A stretch of 64,000 bases of DNA from Clostridia bacterium (GCA_017434855.1 JAFRUA010000002.1:1-64000), one strand, 5' to 3'; shown: positions 53,717-63,426, counted from the stretch's first letter. Program-made: numbers and translations. The notes: generated by a model from the sequence alone, not told the origin.

Positions 53717-53779
53717 ACAGAATATTCACAGAATGGCGGCGATTTTGTTGGACATTTGTTGGACATTTAATGGTATAAT
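53713..53779 (+). promoter_or_regulatory. Pho-box-like promoter module 2 (mannosidase operon)
   Basis: TTTACA (53714-53719), TTCACA (53725-53730), TTTGTTGGACA twice (53744-53754, 53755-53765), then eight bases and -10 TATAAT (53774-53779). All distances equal those of module 1 at 50698-50764, while the bases between the boxes differ. Confidence 0.75.
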
Positions 53780-53808
53780 GATTTGAGTCCATTGAAAGGA
53801 GCCGTTTT

Positions 53809-56800
53809 ATGTTTAATGAAAATCTCAACAACCGCATCTATGAAAAGCTGGATCACGCGCTTCACATCTATGAAAAGCTGATCTATCAGCCCGTTGGTGC
53901 GCTGCAGAACACCGAGGCACTGTTCACCGAAGAACATCTGCGCGCTGTGCCGGACAGCGGCTTTGCGCCCATCGCACCAGGCACCCCCTGGGGCGGCGAA
54001 TGGAACAACCTGTGGGTCCGCGGCGAATTCACCGTTCCGGCCGCGCTGGACGGAAAAACGCTGTTTGCCGTGTCTGACTGCGGCGGCTGCGAGCAGCTCT
54101 TCTTTTTGAACGGGGTCCCCAAGGGCATCTTCAACACCAAAAACGGCGACTTCATCGGCGGCCGCCACGCGGCGCAGTACATCGGCAAGGCCAAAGCCGG
54201 CGAAACGATCCGCCTGGCGTTTGAATGCTATGCCGGGCACTATGACCCCAACACCGACCCGTATGATTACTACTTTGAACCGGACCCGTCACAGACGTTC
54301 CGCCACACCTTTGACGGCGTGCAGATCTGCACCCGCAACGACGACGTGTTCACCCTGATTTTTGACGTGCGTGAGCTGCTGAATGCGGCGCGCCGCCTGC
54401 CCGAAAGCAACTATGCCTCCGCCCGCGCAAAAAAGGCCCTGCGGCAGATCAACGCCGTGCTGGTGCTGTATCCGAAGGACGCCGCGGACGAGGTTGTGAC
54501 AGACGGCGTGCGCAAGGCGCTGGCAATCTCGCGCCCGTTCTTTAACGGCGGCAACAGCCGCATCTTTGGCCGGGTGGGCATCCTTGGCCACAGTCACATG
54601 GACACGGCCTGGCTTTGGCCCGTGAGTGAAACGGTTCGCAAATGCGCGCGCACCTATGCCAACGCGCTGCACCTGATGGAGCAGTACCCGAGCTATAAAT
54701 TCATCCAGTCCTCCGCGCTGCACTGCGAGTGGATGAAGGAGGATTACCCGACGATCTTTGAAGAGATGAAGCGGCGCGTGGCAGAGGGCCGCTATGAGCC
54801 GAACGGCGGCGTTTATGTGGAATGCGACTGCAACATCACCTCCGGCGAGCTGATGGCGCGGCAGTTCCTCAAGGGCCAGCAGTTCACGCGTGAAAACTTC
54901 GGCTATACGGCCGACAGCTTCTGGCTGCCGGACACCTTCGGCTACAACGCCAACATCCCGCAGATCATGCGCAAAAGCGAAGTGAAATATTTTTACACGA
55001 CCAAGATCGGCTGGAACGAACTGAACCGGTTCCCGTTTGACAGCTTTGTGTGGCGCGGTCTGGACGGCAGCGAGGTCATCACCCATTTCAACCGTACCCA
55101 TTGCTGGCCGGACGTCAACGACTGCAGCGCCTGCGTGCGCGACCTGCAGCAAAAGGACACCACCGACCTGCGTCTTTTGGCCTATGGCTTTGGCGACGGC
55201 GGCGGCGGACCCACGCCCGGCATGATCGAAACGTCGCTGCGGTCCTCGAATATAGAGGGCATGCCGGAGGTCGTATCCATGACCATCAGCGATTTCGGCA
55301 AAGAGCTGGAGGCACAGAAGGATGATCTGCCGGTCTATGACGACGAGCTGTATCTGGAGCTGCACCGCGGCACCCTGACGCAGATGCACGACGTCAAGCG
55401 CATGAACCGCAAGGCGGAATACGCGCTGCGCGATATGGAATATTTCAATGTACTGAGCGGTCAAAAGCGCAACGAAAACAGCGACCGCTGGCTGAAAACA
55501 CTGCTCAAAAATCAGTTCCACGACATTCTGCCCGGCACCTGCATCCAGGCCGTCTATGACCTTTATCGCCCGGAGATGCGCGCGCTGCTGAAAGACTATA
55601 CCGACGCGGCGGCGCAGTACGCAGCGATGCTGACCGACGGCAGTGACCGCATCACGCTGTTCAACACCCTGTCGTTCCCGCGTGCCGACGCTGCCGTTCT
55701 GGACGTGAAGGGCTATGCAAAAGACCATCCCTCTCAGCGCTACGCCGACCTTCTGGGCAATGAAAAGCTGGCCGTCGGCGGCGTCAAGCTGCCCGGCTTC
55801 GGCACCGCGGTGCTGGACCTGACCGACACGCCGGTCGACGCCCCCTCCCCCTTCATCTATGACGGCGAAACGCTTGAAACGCCGTTTGCAACGCTTCGCT
55901 TTGACGAAGACGGCTACATCGCCTCCTTCATCGACAAGGCCACCGGTCGCGAGCTGCGAAAGAGCGGCGGCGCCCCGCTGGGCGTGCTGCTGTTTGGCGA
56001 AGACGTGCCCCTGGCCTGGGACAACTGGGACATCGAGCGTGACATCATCGAAAACCTGCAGCCCATCCACGGCTTCAGGGGCCGGACCGTTGTGACCGAC
56101 GGCGCGGTGGAGATCCGCCTGCGCAGCACATTTGAAATTGAAAACGGCACTGCGGTGACGCAGGACCTGGTCTGCTATGCCGATACGCCGCGCGTGGATT
56201 TCCATACCCTTGTGAACTGGAACAGTCCGCACCGTCTGCTGAAGGTCGGCTTTGACCTGGACATCGCGGCCTCGCGCGCCAGAAGCGAGATCCAGTTCGG
56301 CTCCATCGAACGGCCGACCACCGCCAACAACAGCCTGGAGCTGGCAAAGTTTGAGGTCTGCAACCGCAACTTCACCGACGTCAGCGAACCGCGGTTCGGC
56401 GCGGCAGTTCTGAACGACTGCAAATACGGCATCGCCGTGACGGACTGCAACCTGCGGCTGTCGCTGCACCGCGGCGGCACGCACCCGGACGGCACCGGCG
56501 ACAGGGGCCTGCATGAGATGACCTATGCCCTGCTGCCGCATGCCGGCGATTTCTGCGCCGAAACGGTGGTCCACCCGGCCTATATGCTCAACGTGCCGGT
56601 CGTCGCCGCCGGGGGCGCGGCGGATGCTGCACCGTTTTTGACAATCGACGCGCCAAACGTGATCGCCGAAGCGGTCAAGCCCGCAGAGGATGACAGCGGC
56701 GCCGTGGTGCTGCGCCTGTATGAGTGCGAAGGCAGCAAGACACAGACGACTGTGGCCCTGTCACTGCCGGTGAAGCAGGCGATCCTGACCAATTTGCTGG

Positions 56801-56892
56801 AGGATGCGCAGGCGGACCTGCCGCTGCAGAACGGCAAGCTGGCTTTGACGTTCAGCCCGTTTGAGGTCAAAACGATCAAGTTGATTTCCTGA
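53809..56892 (+). CDS. Alpha-mannosidase, glycoside hydrolase family 38
   Basis: 1027 residues without a signal peptide, so cytoplasmic. An N-terminal beta-rich domain (to about 250) precedes the GH38 catalytic barrel: zinc-binding GHSHMDTAWLWP (about 260-271), nucleophile Asp in WLPDTFGYNANIPQI (about 371-385), GDGGGGPT (about 465), and zinc His in FHDILPGT (about 568-575). Beta-sandwich C-terminal domains follow (about 620-1027). The family cleaves alpha-mannosides retaining configuration, with Zn or Co. GAAAGGAG precedes the ATG. It is the first gene of the operon under Pho-box-like module 2; the next gene starts 14 bases after its stop. Confidence 0.93.
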   Translation: MFNENLNNRIYEKLDHALHIYEKLIYQPVGALQNTEALFTEEHLRAVPDSGFAPIAPGTPWGGEWNNLWVRGEFTVPAALDGKTLFAVSDCGGCEQLFFLNGVPKGIFNTKNGDFIGGRHAAQYIGKAKAGETIRLAFECYAGHYDPNTDPYDYYFEPDPSQTFRHTFDGVQICTRNDDVFTLIFDVRELLNAARRLPESNYASARAKKALRQINAVLVLYPKDAADEVVTDGVRKALAISRPFFNGGNSRIFGRVGILGHSHMDTAWLWPVSETVRKCARTYANALHLMEQYPSYKFIQSSALHCEWMKEDYPTIFEEMKRRVAEGRYEPNGGVYVECDCNITSGELMARQFLKGQQFTRENFGYTADSFWLPDTFGYNANIPQIMRKSEVKYFYTTKIGWNELNRFPFDSFVWRGLDGSEVITHFNRTHCWPDVNDCSACVRDLQQKDTTDLRLLAYGFGDGGGGPTPGMIETSLRSSNIEGMPEVVSMTISDFGKELEAQKDDLPVYDDELYLELHRGTLTQMHDVKRMNRKAEYALRDMEYFNVLSGQKRNENSDRWLKTLLKNQFHDILPGTCIQAVYDLYRPEMRALLKDYTDAAAQYAAMLTDGSDRITLFNTLSFPRADAAVLDVKGYAKDHPSQRYADLLGNEKLAVGGVKLPGFGTAVLDLTDTPVDAPSPFIYDGETLETPFATLRFDEDGYIASFIDKATGRELRKSGGAPLGVLLFGEDVPLAWDNWDIERDIIENLQPIHGFRGRTVVTDGAVEIRLRSTFEIENGTAVTQDLVCYADTPRVDFHTLVNWNSPHRLLKVGFDLDIAASRARSEIQFGSIERPTTANNSLELAKFEVCNRNFTDVSEPRFGAAVLNDCKYGIAVTDCNLRLSLHRGGTHPDGTGDRGLHEMTYALLPHAGDFCAETVVHPAYMLNVPVVAAGGAADAAPFLTIDAPNVIAEAVKPAEDDSGAVVLRLYECEGSKTQTTVALSLPVKQAILTNLLEDAQADLPLQNGKLALTFSPFEVKTIKLIS

Positions 56893-56906
56893 AAGGGGTG
56901 CACGAT

Positions 56907-57689
56907 ATGAAAATCATGAGCTTTAACCTGCTTTGCGGCGGCAAAGGCGGCCGCGACTGGCCGGGGCGTGTGAATATGGTACTGGATACCATCCGCAGCG
57001 CCGACCCCGACACGCTGGGTGTGCAGGAGGCGCATTACGGCTGGATCAACGCGCTGTGCGCCGGTCTGCCCGGCTATGCCTATGTCGGCGTGGGGCGCGA
57101 CGACGGCAAAACCGAAGGCGAGTATTCCGCCGTATTTTATAAAAAAGACAAATACACGCTGCTGGATTCCGGCTCCTTCTGGCTGAGTGAAACGCCGGAC
57201 GTCCCCGGCGTCAAGGGCTGGGACGCCGCCTGTGTGCGGATCTGCTCTTATGCCAAGCTGCAGGAAAAGGACACCGGCAGGCAGTTTGTGCATTTCAACA
57301 CCCATTTGGACCACAGAGGACAGATCGCCATGCAAAAGGGCGCCGAGCTGGTCGCGAAAAAAGCGGCCGAGATCTGCCCGGACCTGCCCGCGTTTTTCAC
57401 CGGCGACTTCAACGTGCCGCCGGAATCCGCCCCCTATCGCGCAGTGATCGACGGCGGCTTTCGGGACGCGAGGCTGGCCGCGCCCGTCAGCGACGACAGC
57501 GTGACTTTCCACTGTGAAGTCTATGTCACGAAAAAGTTTTATGAACCCCCGGTCATCATTGATTATTGCTTTGTCAAAGGCGACGTCGCCGTTCGCAGCT
57601 ATCGCGTGCTGCAAAACGTCTATCCCGGCGATCTGTATCCGTCCGATCATTTTCCCGTTCTGGTCGAGGTCGATCTTCCGTCTGCGTAA
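56907..57689 (+). CDS. Endonuclease/exonuclease/phosphatase (EEP) family hydrolase
   Basis: 260 residues, no signal peptide. Motifs of the DNase I-like fold: MSFNLLCGG (Asn), VQEAHYGW (metal-binding Glu), FNTHLDH, FFTGDFNVPP (Asp/Asn), IIDYCFVK and PSDHFPVLVEV (Asp-His). The cytoplasmic location and glycosidase neighbours suggest a phosphodiester or sugar-phosphate substrate and not DNA, but this is inference. The ATG at 56907 follows GAAAGGGGTG; a GTG at 56898 lies inside that site. Confidence 0.87.
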   Translation: MKIMSFNLLCGGKGGRDWPGRVNMVLDTIRSADPDTLGVQEAHYGWINALCAGLPGYAYVGVGRDDGKTEGEYSAVFYKKDKYTLLDSGSFWLSETPDVPGVKGWDAACVRICSYAKLQEKDTGRQFVHFNTHLDHRGQIAMQKGAELVAKKAAEICPDLPAFFTGDFNVPPESAPYRAVIDGGFRDARLAAPVSDDSVTFHCEVYVTKKFYEPPVIIDYCFVKGDVAVRSYRVLQNVYPGDLYPSDHFPVLVEVDLPSA

Positions 57690-57719
57690 GACCGGACCCA
57701 TTCATCACAGGAGGCGCTC

Positions 57720-59792
57720 ATGGACCTGACAGCAGCACGCCGCACAGCGCGGCAACTGGTTTCTCAAATGACGGCAGAAGAAAAAATGTCACAGCTTCTG
57801 TATGAATCCCCCGCCATCGAGCGGCTGGGCATCCATGAATACAACTGGTGGAACGAGGCGTGCCACGGCGTTGCACGCGCGGGCGTTGCCACCGTGTTTC
57901 CGCAGTCCATCGGCATGGCGGCCAGCTTTGACCCGCCGCTGGTGCACAAGGTCGCCGCGGCGATTGCCGAAGAGGGACGCGCAAAGTACAACAAAAGCGT
58001 GGCGCACGGCGACCGCGGCATCTATAAGGGCCTGACCTTTTGGGCGCCGAACATCAATATCTTTCGCGACCCGCGCTGGGGCCGCGGGCAGGAAACCTGC
58101 GGCGAGGACCCGTTCCTGACGTCCGCAATCGCCCGGGCATACATCGCCGGATTGCAGGGGGACGGTGACTTTTTCAAGGCTGCCGCCTGTGCCAAACACT
58201 TTGCGGCGCACTCCGGGCCGGAGCGCAAGCGCCACGGCTTTGACGCCGTTGTTTCACCGAAGGACCTGCACGAAACCTATCTGCCCGCATTCCAAAAAGC
58301 GGTGGAAAGCGGCGTGGCGGGCATCATGGGCGCTTATAACCGCACCAACGGCGCGCCCTGCTGCGCCAGCCCGGCACTGATGGACATTCTGCGCCGGCAA
58401 TGGGGCTTTTCGGGGTACTTTGTTTCGGACTGCGGGGCGATCGCCGATATCTTTGAAGGGCACCACAGCGCCGCGTCGCTGACCGAGGCCGCCGCCATGG
58501 CGCTGAAGGCCGGGTGCGAGCTCAACTGCGGCGGCGCTTATGAAGCGCTGACCGACGCCTATGAGGCGGACCTGATCACCGACGAAGAGATCACGGCCGC
58601 CGCCGAGCGCCTGTTCACCATCCGCGCAAAGCTGGGCGAGTTTGAACCGCAGCGACCCTTTGCCGACATTCCGTATGCGGCGGTGTGCTGCAGGGAACAC
58701 AAGGCGCTGAGCCTGCGCGCAGCCGAAGAAACGCTGGTCCTTCTGGAAAACAAAAACAACTTTTTGCCCCTTGACGCAAAGTGCGCGCAAACCATCGCCG
58801 TGGTCGGCCCGACCGCAATGAACATCTGGTCGCTGGAGGGCAACTACAACGGCCACGCCGACGAATACATCACCGTGGCAGACGGCGTCCGGCGCGTGTT
58901 TTCCAATGCGCGGGTCACTGTGGCGGACGGCGCGCAGATCTGCGACGGGCTGACATCCCGCTGGGACGGGTTTGACGCGCTGAGCAGCGAAGGCGCGGCC
59001 GCCGCCGAAGACGCGGACGTCACGATCCTGTGCCTGGGCCTTGACCGCACCGTTGAGGGCGAAGAACTTGGCTTTGACAATGATTTCACCGAAGGCGGCG
59101 ACCGCAGAACCATGCGGCTGCCCAAATGCCAGCAAGAACTGGCCGAGCGGGTGTGCGACGTGTGCGACAACGTGATCGTTGCGGTGCTGTGCGGCTCCTG
59201 CGTCGACCTGGGCGACCGGGTCCGCAGCCATGCCAAAGCTGTGCTGCACGCCTGGTACCCCGGCGCTTTGGGCGGGCTGGCCGTTGCAAATGTTTTGGCC
59301 GGCGTCACGGCGCCCAGCGGCAAGCTGCCCATCACGTTTTACCGCGACGACGACCCGCTGCCCGCCATGGAAAACTATGACATGACCGGCCGGACCTATC
59401 GTTTTATGACGAGCGAACCGCTGTACCCCTTCGGTTTTGGCCTGAGCTATACCACGTTTGCCTTTGCCGACGCAGCGATCACCGAACAGACCAAAGACAC
59501 GCTGACTTGCGAAGTCGGCGTGACCAACACCGGCAGCCGCGCCGGGCGCGCGGTGGTGCAGTGCTATGCAAAATTCACCGACAGCCGCACCGTGACGCCG
59601 AACTGCCAGTTGTGTGCCATCGCATCGGTGGATCTGCAGCCGGGCGAGCACAAGCCGGTTCGCCTGACTGTGGACCGGTTCTGGCTGAAGGCGGTGCTGC
59701 CAGACGGCACGCGCACCGACCCGGACGGCGGCGTGACGCTGTTCTTCGGCGACGGTCAACCGGGCAAAGATTCCGCCCGCATTTCATTGTAA
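57720..59792 (+). CDS. Glycoside hydrolase family 3 enzyme (beta-xylosidase/glucosidase type)
   Basis: 690 residues, cytoplasmic. The N-terminal barrel has NWWNEACHGVARAG, FWAPNINIFRDPRWGRGQET, CAKHFAAHSG and the nucleophile Asp in GYFVSDCGAI (about 237). The second alpha/beta domain has AEETLVLLENKNNFLPL and CLGLDRTVEGE, and an FN3-like C-terminal domain (about 585-690) has PFGFGLSYTTF. The NxW/ACHG start resembles clostridial beta-xylosidases more than beta-hexosaminidases. AGGAGG precedes the ATG. It is 30 bases from its neighbours on both sides, within the mannosidase operon. Confidence 0.93.
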   Translation: MDLTAARRTARQLVSQMTAEEKMSQLLYESPAIERLGIHEYNWWNEACHGVARAGVATVFPQSIGMAASFDPPLVHKVAAAIAEEGRAKYNKSVAHGDRGIYKGLTFWAPNINIFRDPRWGRGQETCGEDPFLTSAIARAYIAGLQGDGDFFKAAACAKHFAAHSGPERKRHGFDAVVSPKDLHETYLPAFQKAVESGVAGIMGAYNRTNGAPCCASPALMDILRRQWGFSGYFVSDCGAIADIFEGHHSAASLTEAAAMALKAGCELNCGGAYEALTDAYEADLITDEEITAAAERLFTIRAKLGEFEPQRPFADIPYAAVCCREHKALSLRAAEETLVLLENKNNFLPLDAKCAQTIAVVGPTAMNIWSLEGNYNGHADEYITVADGVRRVFSNARVTVADGAQICDGLTSRWDGFDALSSEGAAAAEDADVTILCLGLDRTVEGEELGFDNDFTEGGDRRTMRLPKCQQELAERVCDVCDNVIVAVLCGSCVDLGDRVRSHAKAVLHAWYPGALGGLAVANVLAGVTAPSGKLPITFYRDDDPLPAMENYDMTGRTYRFMTSEPLYPFGFGLSYTTFAFADAAITEQTKDTLTCEVGVTNTGSRAGRAVVQCYAKFTDSRTVTPNCQLCAIASVDLQPGEHKPVRLTVDRFWLKAVLPDGTRTDPDGGVTLFFGDGQPGKDSARISL

Positions 59793-59822
59793 TTTCTATT
59801 CAGCACAAAGGAGTGGTTCATC

Positions 59823-61223
59823 ATGTTGAAATCGAAACGTAAACCCCTCGCCTTGCTGCTGGCGCTGCTGCTTTGCTGCACATCGCTGTTCATTGTGCCG
59901 GCCACTGCGGTCGCCGCAGACGATGCGGACTTTGTGCCGGTGCTGCGGTTTATCGCGTCCAGCGACACGCATGTGACCGGCGCGGGCGACGTCAAAACGC
60001 AGCGGATTGACAGCATGCTCGGCATGGCCTATGACCTTGCGGCAAGCGATGCAAACTATCAATCGCTTGACGCGGTGCTGGTGGTTGGCGACCTGACGGA
60101 CGACGGCACTCCGGAACAGTTTGACGCCTTTGACAGTACCATGAAAAACGACCTGCGGGACGGCACAAAGCTGCTTGCCGTGGTAGCCAAAAACCACGAC
60201 GGCTACAATCAAAGCCGCGCCGACATTCGCGCAACCTGCGAAGCCATGACCGGGAACGGCGCCGATTTTCATGTGGTGCTGAACGGCTACCATTTCATCG
60301 GGCTTTCCGCGTCAAAAGACAGGCTACAGCACTATGACCTCGGCCAGCTGCGCTGGCTGAAGCAGCAGCTGGACGCCGCAGTCAAAGACGACCCGAACAA
60401 GCCGGTCTTTGTGATGCACCACGAGCCGACGGTGGAAACCGTCTACGGCAGCTCGGTCTATGACGGCTGGGGCGTGCCCTATTTCGGCGCGATTCTGCGG
60501 CAGTACCCGCAGGCGGTGGAAATTGCCGGGCACTCCCATTACCCGGTCAACGACCCGCGCTCGGTCTGGCAGGGTGCCTACACCGCCGTCAACACCGGTG
60601 CGATCGCCTATGCAGAATTCACCGTAGACGCCACCCGCACCTATCACCCTGCGGATTCCAGGGACGTGGCAAACTGCTGGATCGTTGAGGCCAACGCCGC
60701 GGGTGACCTGCGTTTGCGCGGCATCGACGTCAACGCGCAAAGCGTTCTGTGCGATTTTGTGATGAAAAACCCGGCCGACAAAGCCAACCGCGATTTCACG
60801 CCGGCCAAACGCAAGGCGGCGTCCAAAGCGCCCGCATTCGCCGACGGCACGGCAATGACGGTGACGCCGACCGAAAACGGCTGCAAGGTCACGGTACCCG
60901 CAGCGCAGTCCACAGACGGGATGCCTGTAATATTGTATCGCATCAGCGCAAAGAGCGCGCTCGGCATCCCCGTCGCAAAGAGCTGGACGCTGGCGCAGTA
61001 CTATCGATCGGACGGCGCCGATGAGATCGAACTGGAGCTGCAGGGCCTTATCCCGGGCAGTTACACGGTCAGCGTCACCGCGGAAAATGCCTATGGCAAG
61101 CAGTCGCAGCCCCTGCAGACCACCGTGACCGCCACAGGAAAACAGGGCTTTGGCTATCTGGGCGTCCTGATAAATCTGTTCTTTGGCAGGATCAAAGATT
61201 TTTTCGTGCATCTGTTCTGGTAA
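59823..61223 (+). CDS. Secreted metallophosphoesterase with C-terminal beta domain and tail
   Basis: 466 residues with a signal peptide (about 1-33). Phosphoesterase motifs are SSDTH (about 47-51), VVGDLTD (about 88-94), KNHD (the usual GNHD is AKNHD, about 128-131), VMHHEP (about 198-203) and AGHSHYPVNDPRS (about 239-251). A beta-rich domain follows (about 335-440), then a hydrophobic/aromatic tail (YLGVLINLFFGRIKDFFVHL). The Gly-to-Lys change beside Asn-His is unusual. AAAGGAG precedes the ATG. It is paralogous to the next gene. Confidence 0.88.
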   Translation: MLKSKRKPLALLLALLLCCTSLFIVPATAVAADDADFVPVLRFIASSDTHVTGAGDVKTQRIDSMLGMAYDLAASDANYQSLDAVLVVGDLTDDGTPEQFDAFDSTMKNDLRDGTKLLAVVAKNHDGYNQSRADIRATCEAMTGNGADFHVVLNGYHFIGLSASKDRLQHYDLGQLRWLKQQLDAAVKDDPNKPVFVMHHEPTVETVYGSSVYDGWGVPYFGAILRQYPQAVEIAGHSHYPVNDPRSVWQGAYTAVNTGAIAYAEFTVDATRTYHPADSRDVANCWIVEANAAGDLRLRGIDVNAQSVLCDFVMKNPADKANRDFTPAKRKAASKAPAFADGTAMTVTPTENGCKVTVPAAQSTDGMPVILYRISAKSALGIPVAKSWTLAQYYRSDGADEIELELQGLIPGSYTVSVTAENAYGKQSQPLQTTVTATGKQGFGYLGVLINLFFGRIKDFFVHLFW

Positions 61224-61267
61224 GCATCTGTTCCGATATCATCAGTTTTTGAAAGGAAGGAATTTCA

Positions 61268-62596
61268 ATGAGCTTTTCTGAAATCAAGCAATGGATCATC
61301 GGCATCATTTTCGGCGTGTTTTCCGTGTTGCTGGTCGTGCTGCCCGGCCAGAGCGTGCAGCATCTGTTCGGCGCGGTCAGCAAAGATTTGCCGGAAACGC
61401 CCGACACGTTTGTGCCCACCGTCCGCCTGGTCATTTTTACCGACACCCACAACCACAACGACCGCGTGGCGGACGCCATCGACACGGCCTATGCCCTGTT
61501 TGACGACGCCGACGTCTATGCCGGCGTGGACGGCTTTTTCTGCCTGGGCGATTTTTCCAGCATCGGCGAAGAGGGCGCGTATCCCAACTTTGTGAACACG
61601 CTGAAGGAGCATGTGCGGCCCGAAACGCCCGTCGTGACCATCCACGGCAACCATGAATTCAAGAACGACAACTACCGCGAATATTTCATCAAGTATTTCG
61701 GCTATGACCCGGACACCGTGACCGAGATCAACGGCTTTTCCTGCATCGCCTTTTCCGGCGAGCGCAGCGCCACGGAATGGACCTTCACGGCCAAAAGTCT
61801 GAAGTGGCTGTCGGATTCCATTGCTGACGCGGAAAAGAGCCGCACCGACAACCGGGCAATCTTTGTCTTTCAGCACCCGCACCCGTGGGGCACGGTCTAT
61901 GGCAGCTCGGTCTGGGGCGACCCGCAGCTCAACCCCGTGCTCACCGGCCACCCGGCCGTTGTGGACTTTTCCGGCCACTCGCATTTCCCGATGAACGACC
62001 CGCGCAGCATCAACCAAACGACCTATACGGCAGTGGGCTGCGGCGCGATGGAATACTTTGAACTGGACAACAACTGCATCCCCGGCCAGCACCCGGACGG
62101 CTATGACCCCGCCGACCAGATGACGATTGTGGAAGCGGACAACGACGGCAGCGTGCGCATCCGCGGCTATGACCTGCTGTCACGCACCTATTTCTGCGAG
62201 TATTACATCGACGACGTCAACAACACGCGCGATTATAAATACACTTATAACAACATGCGCCTGCACGACGCAGCGCCCGTCTTTCCGGACGGCGCCACGG
62301 CGACCGCGTATCAAAACGAGGGCGGCGAATGGGTCCTGTCGTTTGACGAGGCCACGGCGGCTCCCGGCTATATCGTACATGATTATCTGGTCACGATCAC
62401 AGATGAAAAGGGCAAGATCGTCCTGCTCAAAAACTTCATCGACGACTATTATGTGATCGACGACGACAGCACGGCGGACTTCCGCATCGGCGCCGACACA
62501 CTGGAAAGCGGCAAGACGTATAATCTGATCGTGGTTGCCGAAAGCGCCTATAACAAATACTCCAGGCCGCTGCGGCTGCAATTCACGGCGCAGTGA
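61268..62596 (+). CDS. Membrane-anchored metallophosphoesterase
   Basis: 442 residues. A single uncleaved-looking N-terminal membrane segment (about 9-28) precedes the phosphoesterase core: FTDTHNH (about 57-63), LGDFSSI (about 96-102), HGNHEF (about 126-131), FQHPHPWG (about 201-208) and SGHSHFPMNDPRS (about 236-248). The last motif is shared almost exactly with the preceding gene (GHSHYPVNDPRS), and both have YGSSV, so they arose by tandem duplication and then diverged. A C-terminal beta domain follows without the amphipathic tail. GAAAGGAAGG precedes the ATG. Confidence 0.88.
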   Translation: MSFSEIKQWIIGIIFGVFSVLLVVLPGQSVQHLFGAVSKDLPETPDTFVPTVRLVIFTDTHNHNDRVADAIDTAYALFDDADVYAGVDGFFCLGDFSSIGEEGAYPNFVNTLKEHVRPETPVVTIHGNHEFKNDNYREYFIKYFGYDPDTVTEINGFSCIAFSGERSATEWTFTAKSLKWLSDSIADAEKSRTDNRAIFVFQHPHPWGTVYGSSVWGDPQLNPVLTGHPAVVDFSGHSHFPMNDPRSINQTTYTAVGCGAMEYFELDNNCIPGQHPDGYDPADQMTIVEADNDGSVRIRGYDLLSRTYFCEYYIDDVNNTRDYKYTYNNMRLHDAAPVFPDGATATAYQNEGGEWVLSFDEATAAPGYIVHDYLVTITDEKGKIVLLKNFIDDYYVIDDDSTADFRIGADTLESGKTYNLIVVAESAYNKYSRPLRLQFTAQ

Positions 62597-62628
62597 CCCC
62601 GGCCTTGAACGAAAGGAGCGTTTGCCCT

Positions 62629-63426
62629 ATGAAACGTCTTTGGAAGCCCTTGCTTTCCGGCATGACGGCGCTGGCCGTTTTGATGGCCGCGCTGTGCATG
62701 AACGGCTGCAAAAAGTCTGACAGCACAGACACCGCGCACGCAGACTCTGCCCAGCCGGAACCGACGACAGAAATCGCCGAGGACGGCATTGTGCTGTCCA
62801 ATGATGCGTCAGACTTTGTGCTTTTGACCGACGCCGTGCCGGACGCGATTCTGGAGATCCGGTACTTCTCCACCTATAACTTTGTGGGGGACCGCATCGA
62901 CGGCTATGAGGAACCGGTCGCGCTGCTGACCAAAGAGGCGGCCGCCGCACTGAAAGACGCCAGCGACGCGTTCCTTTCCATGGGCTATCGGCTGAAAATC
63001 TATGACGCCTATCGTCCGCAGATGGCCGTCAGCCACTTTGTACGCTGGGCCGCGGACACGGGCGACGTCCGCATGAAGGAATACTTCTATCCCGATCTGG
63101 AAAAGGACGTCCTGTTCCCGCAGGGCTATATTGCCGAGCACTCCGGCCACAGCCGCGGCAGCACGGTGGACCTGACGCTGTTTGACATGGCGGCGGAAAA
63201 AGAGCTGGACATGGGCGGCACCTTTGACTTCTTCGGCGAAATCAGCCACCCGGATTATAAAGACATCACCGACGAGCAATATGCCAACCGCATGCTGCTG
63301 CGCGAGGTCATGCTCAAGCACGGCTTCAAACCGCTGGCCGAGGAGTGGTGGCATTTCACACTGGCAGACGAGCCGTATCCCGACACTTATTTCACGTTCC
63401 CCGTGAACAGTGATTCCATACGCTAA
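62629..63426 (+). CDS. VanX-like D-Ala-D-Ala dipeptidase, lipoprotein
   Basis: 265 residues. A signal sequence with Cys in MNGCKK (about residue 26) suggests lipid anchoring. The M15D peptidase domain has DAVPDAILEIRYFSTYNF (in part), YDAYRPQMAVSHFVRWA (in part), zinc-binding EHSGHSRGSTVDLTL (His and Asp) and EEWWHF (catalytic Glu and zinc His). Exported enzymes of this type hydrolyse D-Ala-D-Ala or peptidoglycan dipeptides; as no van genes are near, a nutritional or wall-recycling role is likelier than vancomycin resistance. The ATG at 62629 follows GAAAGGAG by 10 bases. Confidence 0.9.
   Translation: MKRLWKPLLSGMTALAVLMAALCMNGCKKSDSTDTAHADSAQPEPTTEIAEDGIVLSNDASDFVLLTDAVPDAILEIRYFSTYNFVGDRIDGYEEPVALLTKEAAAALKDASDAFLSMGYRLKIYDAYRPQMAVSHFVRWAADTGDVRMKEYFYPDLEKDVLFPQGYIAEHSGHSRGSTVDLTLFDMAAEKELDMGGTFDFFGEISHPDYKDITDEQYANRMLLREVMLKHGFKPLAEEWWHFTLADEPYPDTYFTFPVNSDSIR

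Noticed and set aside
54289-56574. Long antisense open frame (761 codons) opposite the GH38 gene
   Set aside because: It has no family motifs, is rich in Arg/Gln/His/Val as expected from reverse reading of a high-GC gene, and lies wholly inside a well-supported enzyme gene.
62629-63426. VanX-like gene as a vancomycin-resistance determinant
   Set aside because: There are no vanH, vanA or vanS/R genes nearby, the protein is exported as a lipoprotein, and it sits in a glycan operon.
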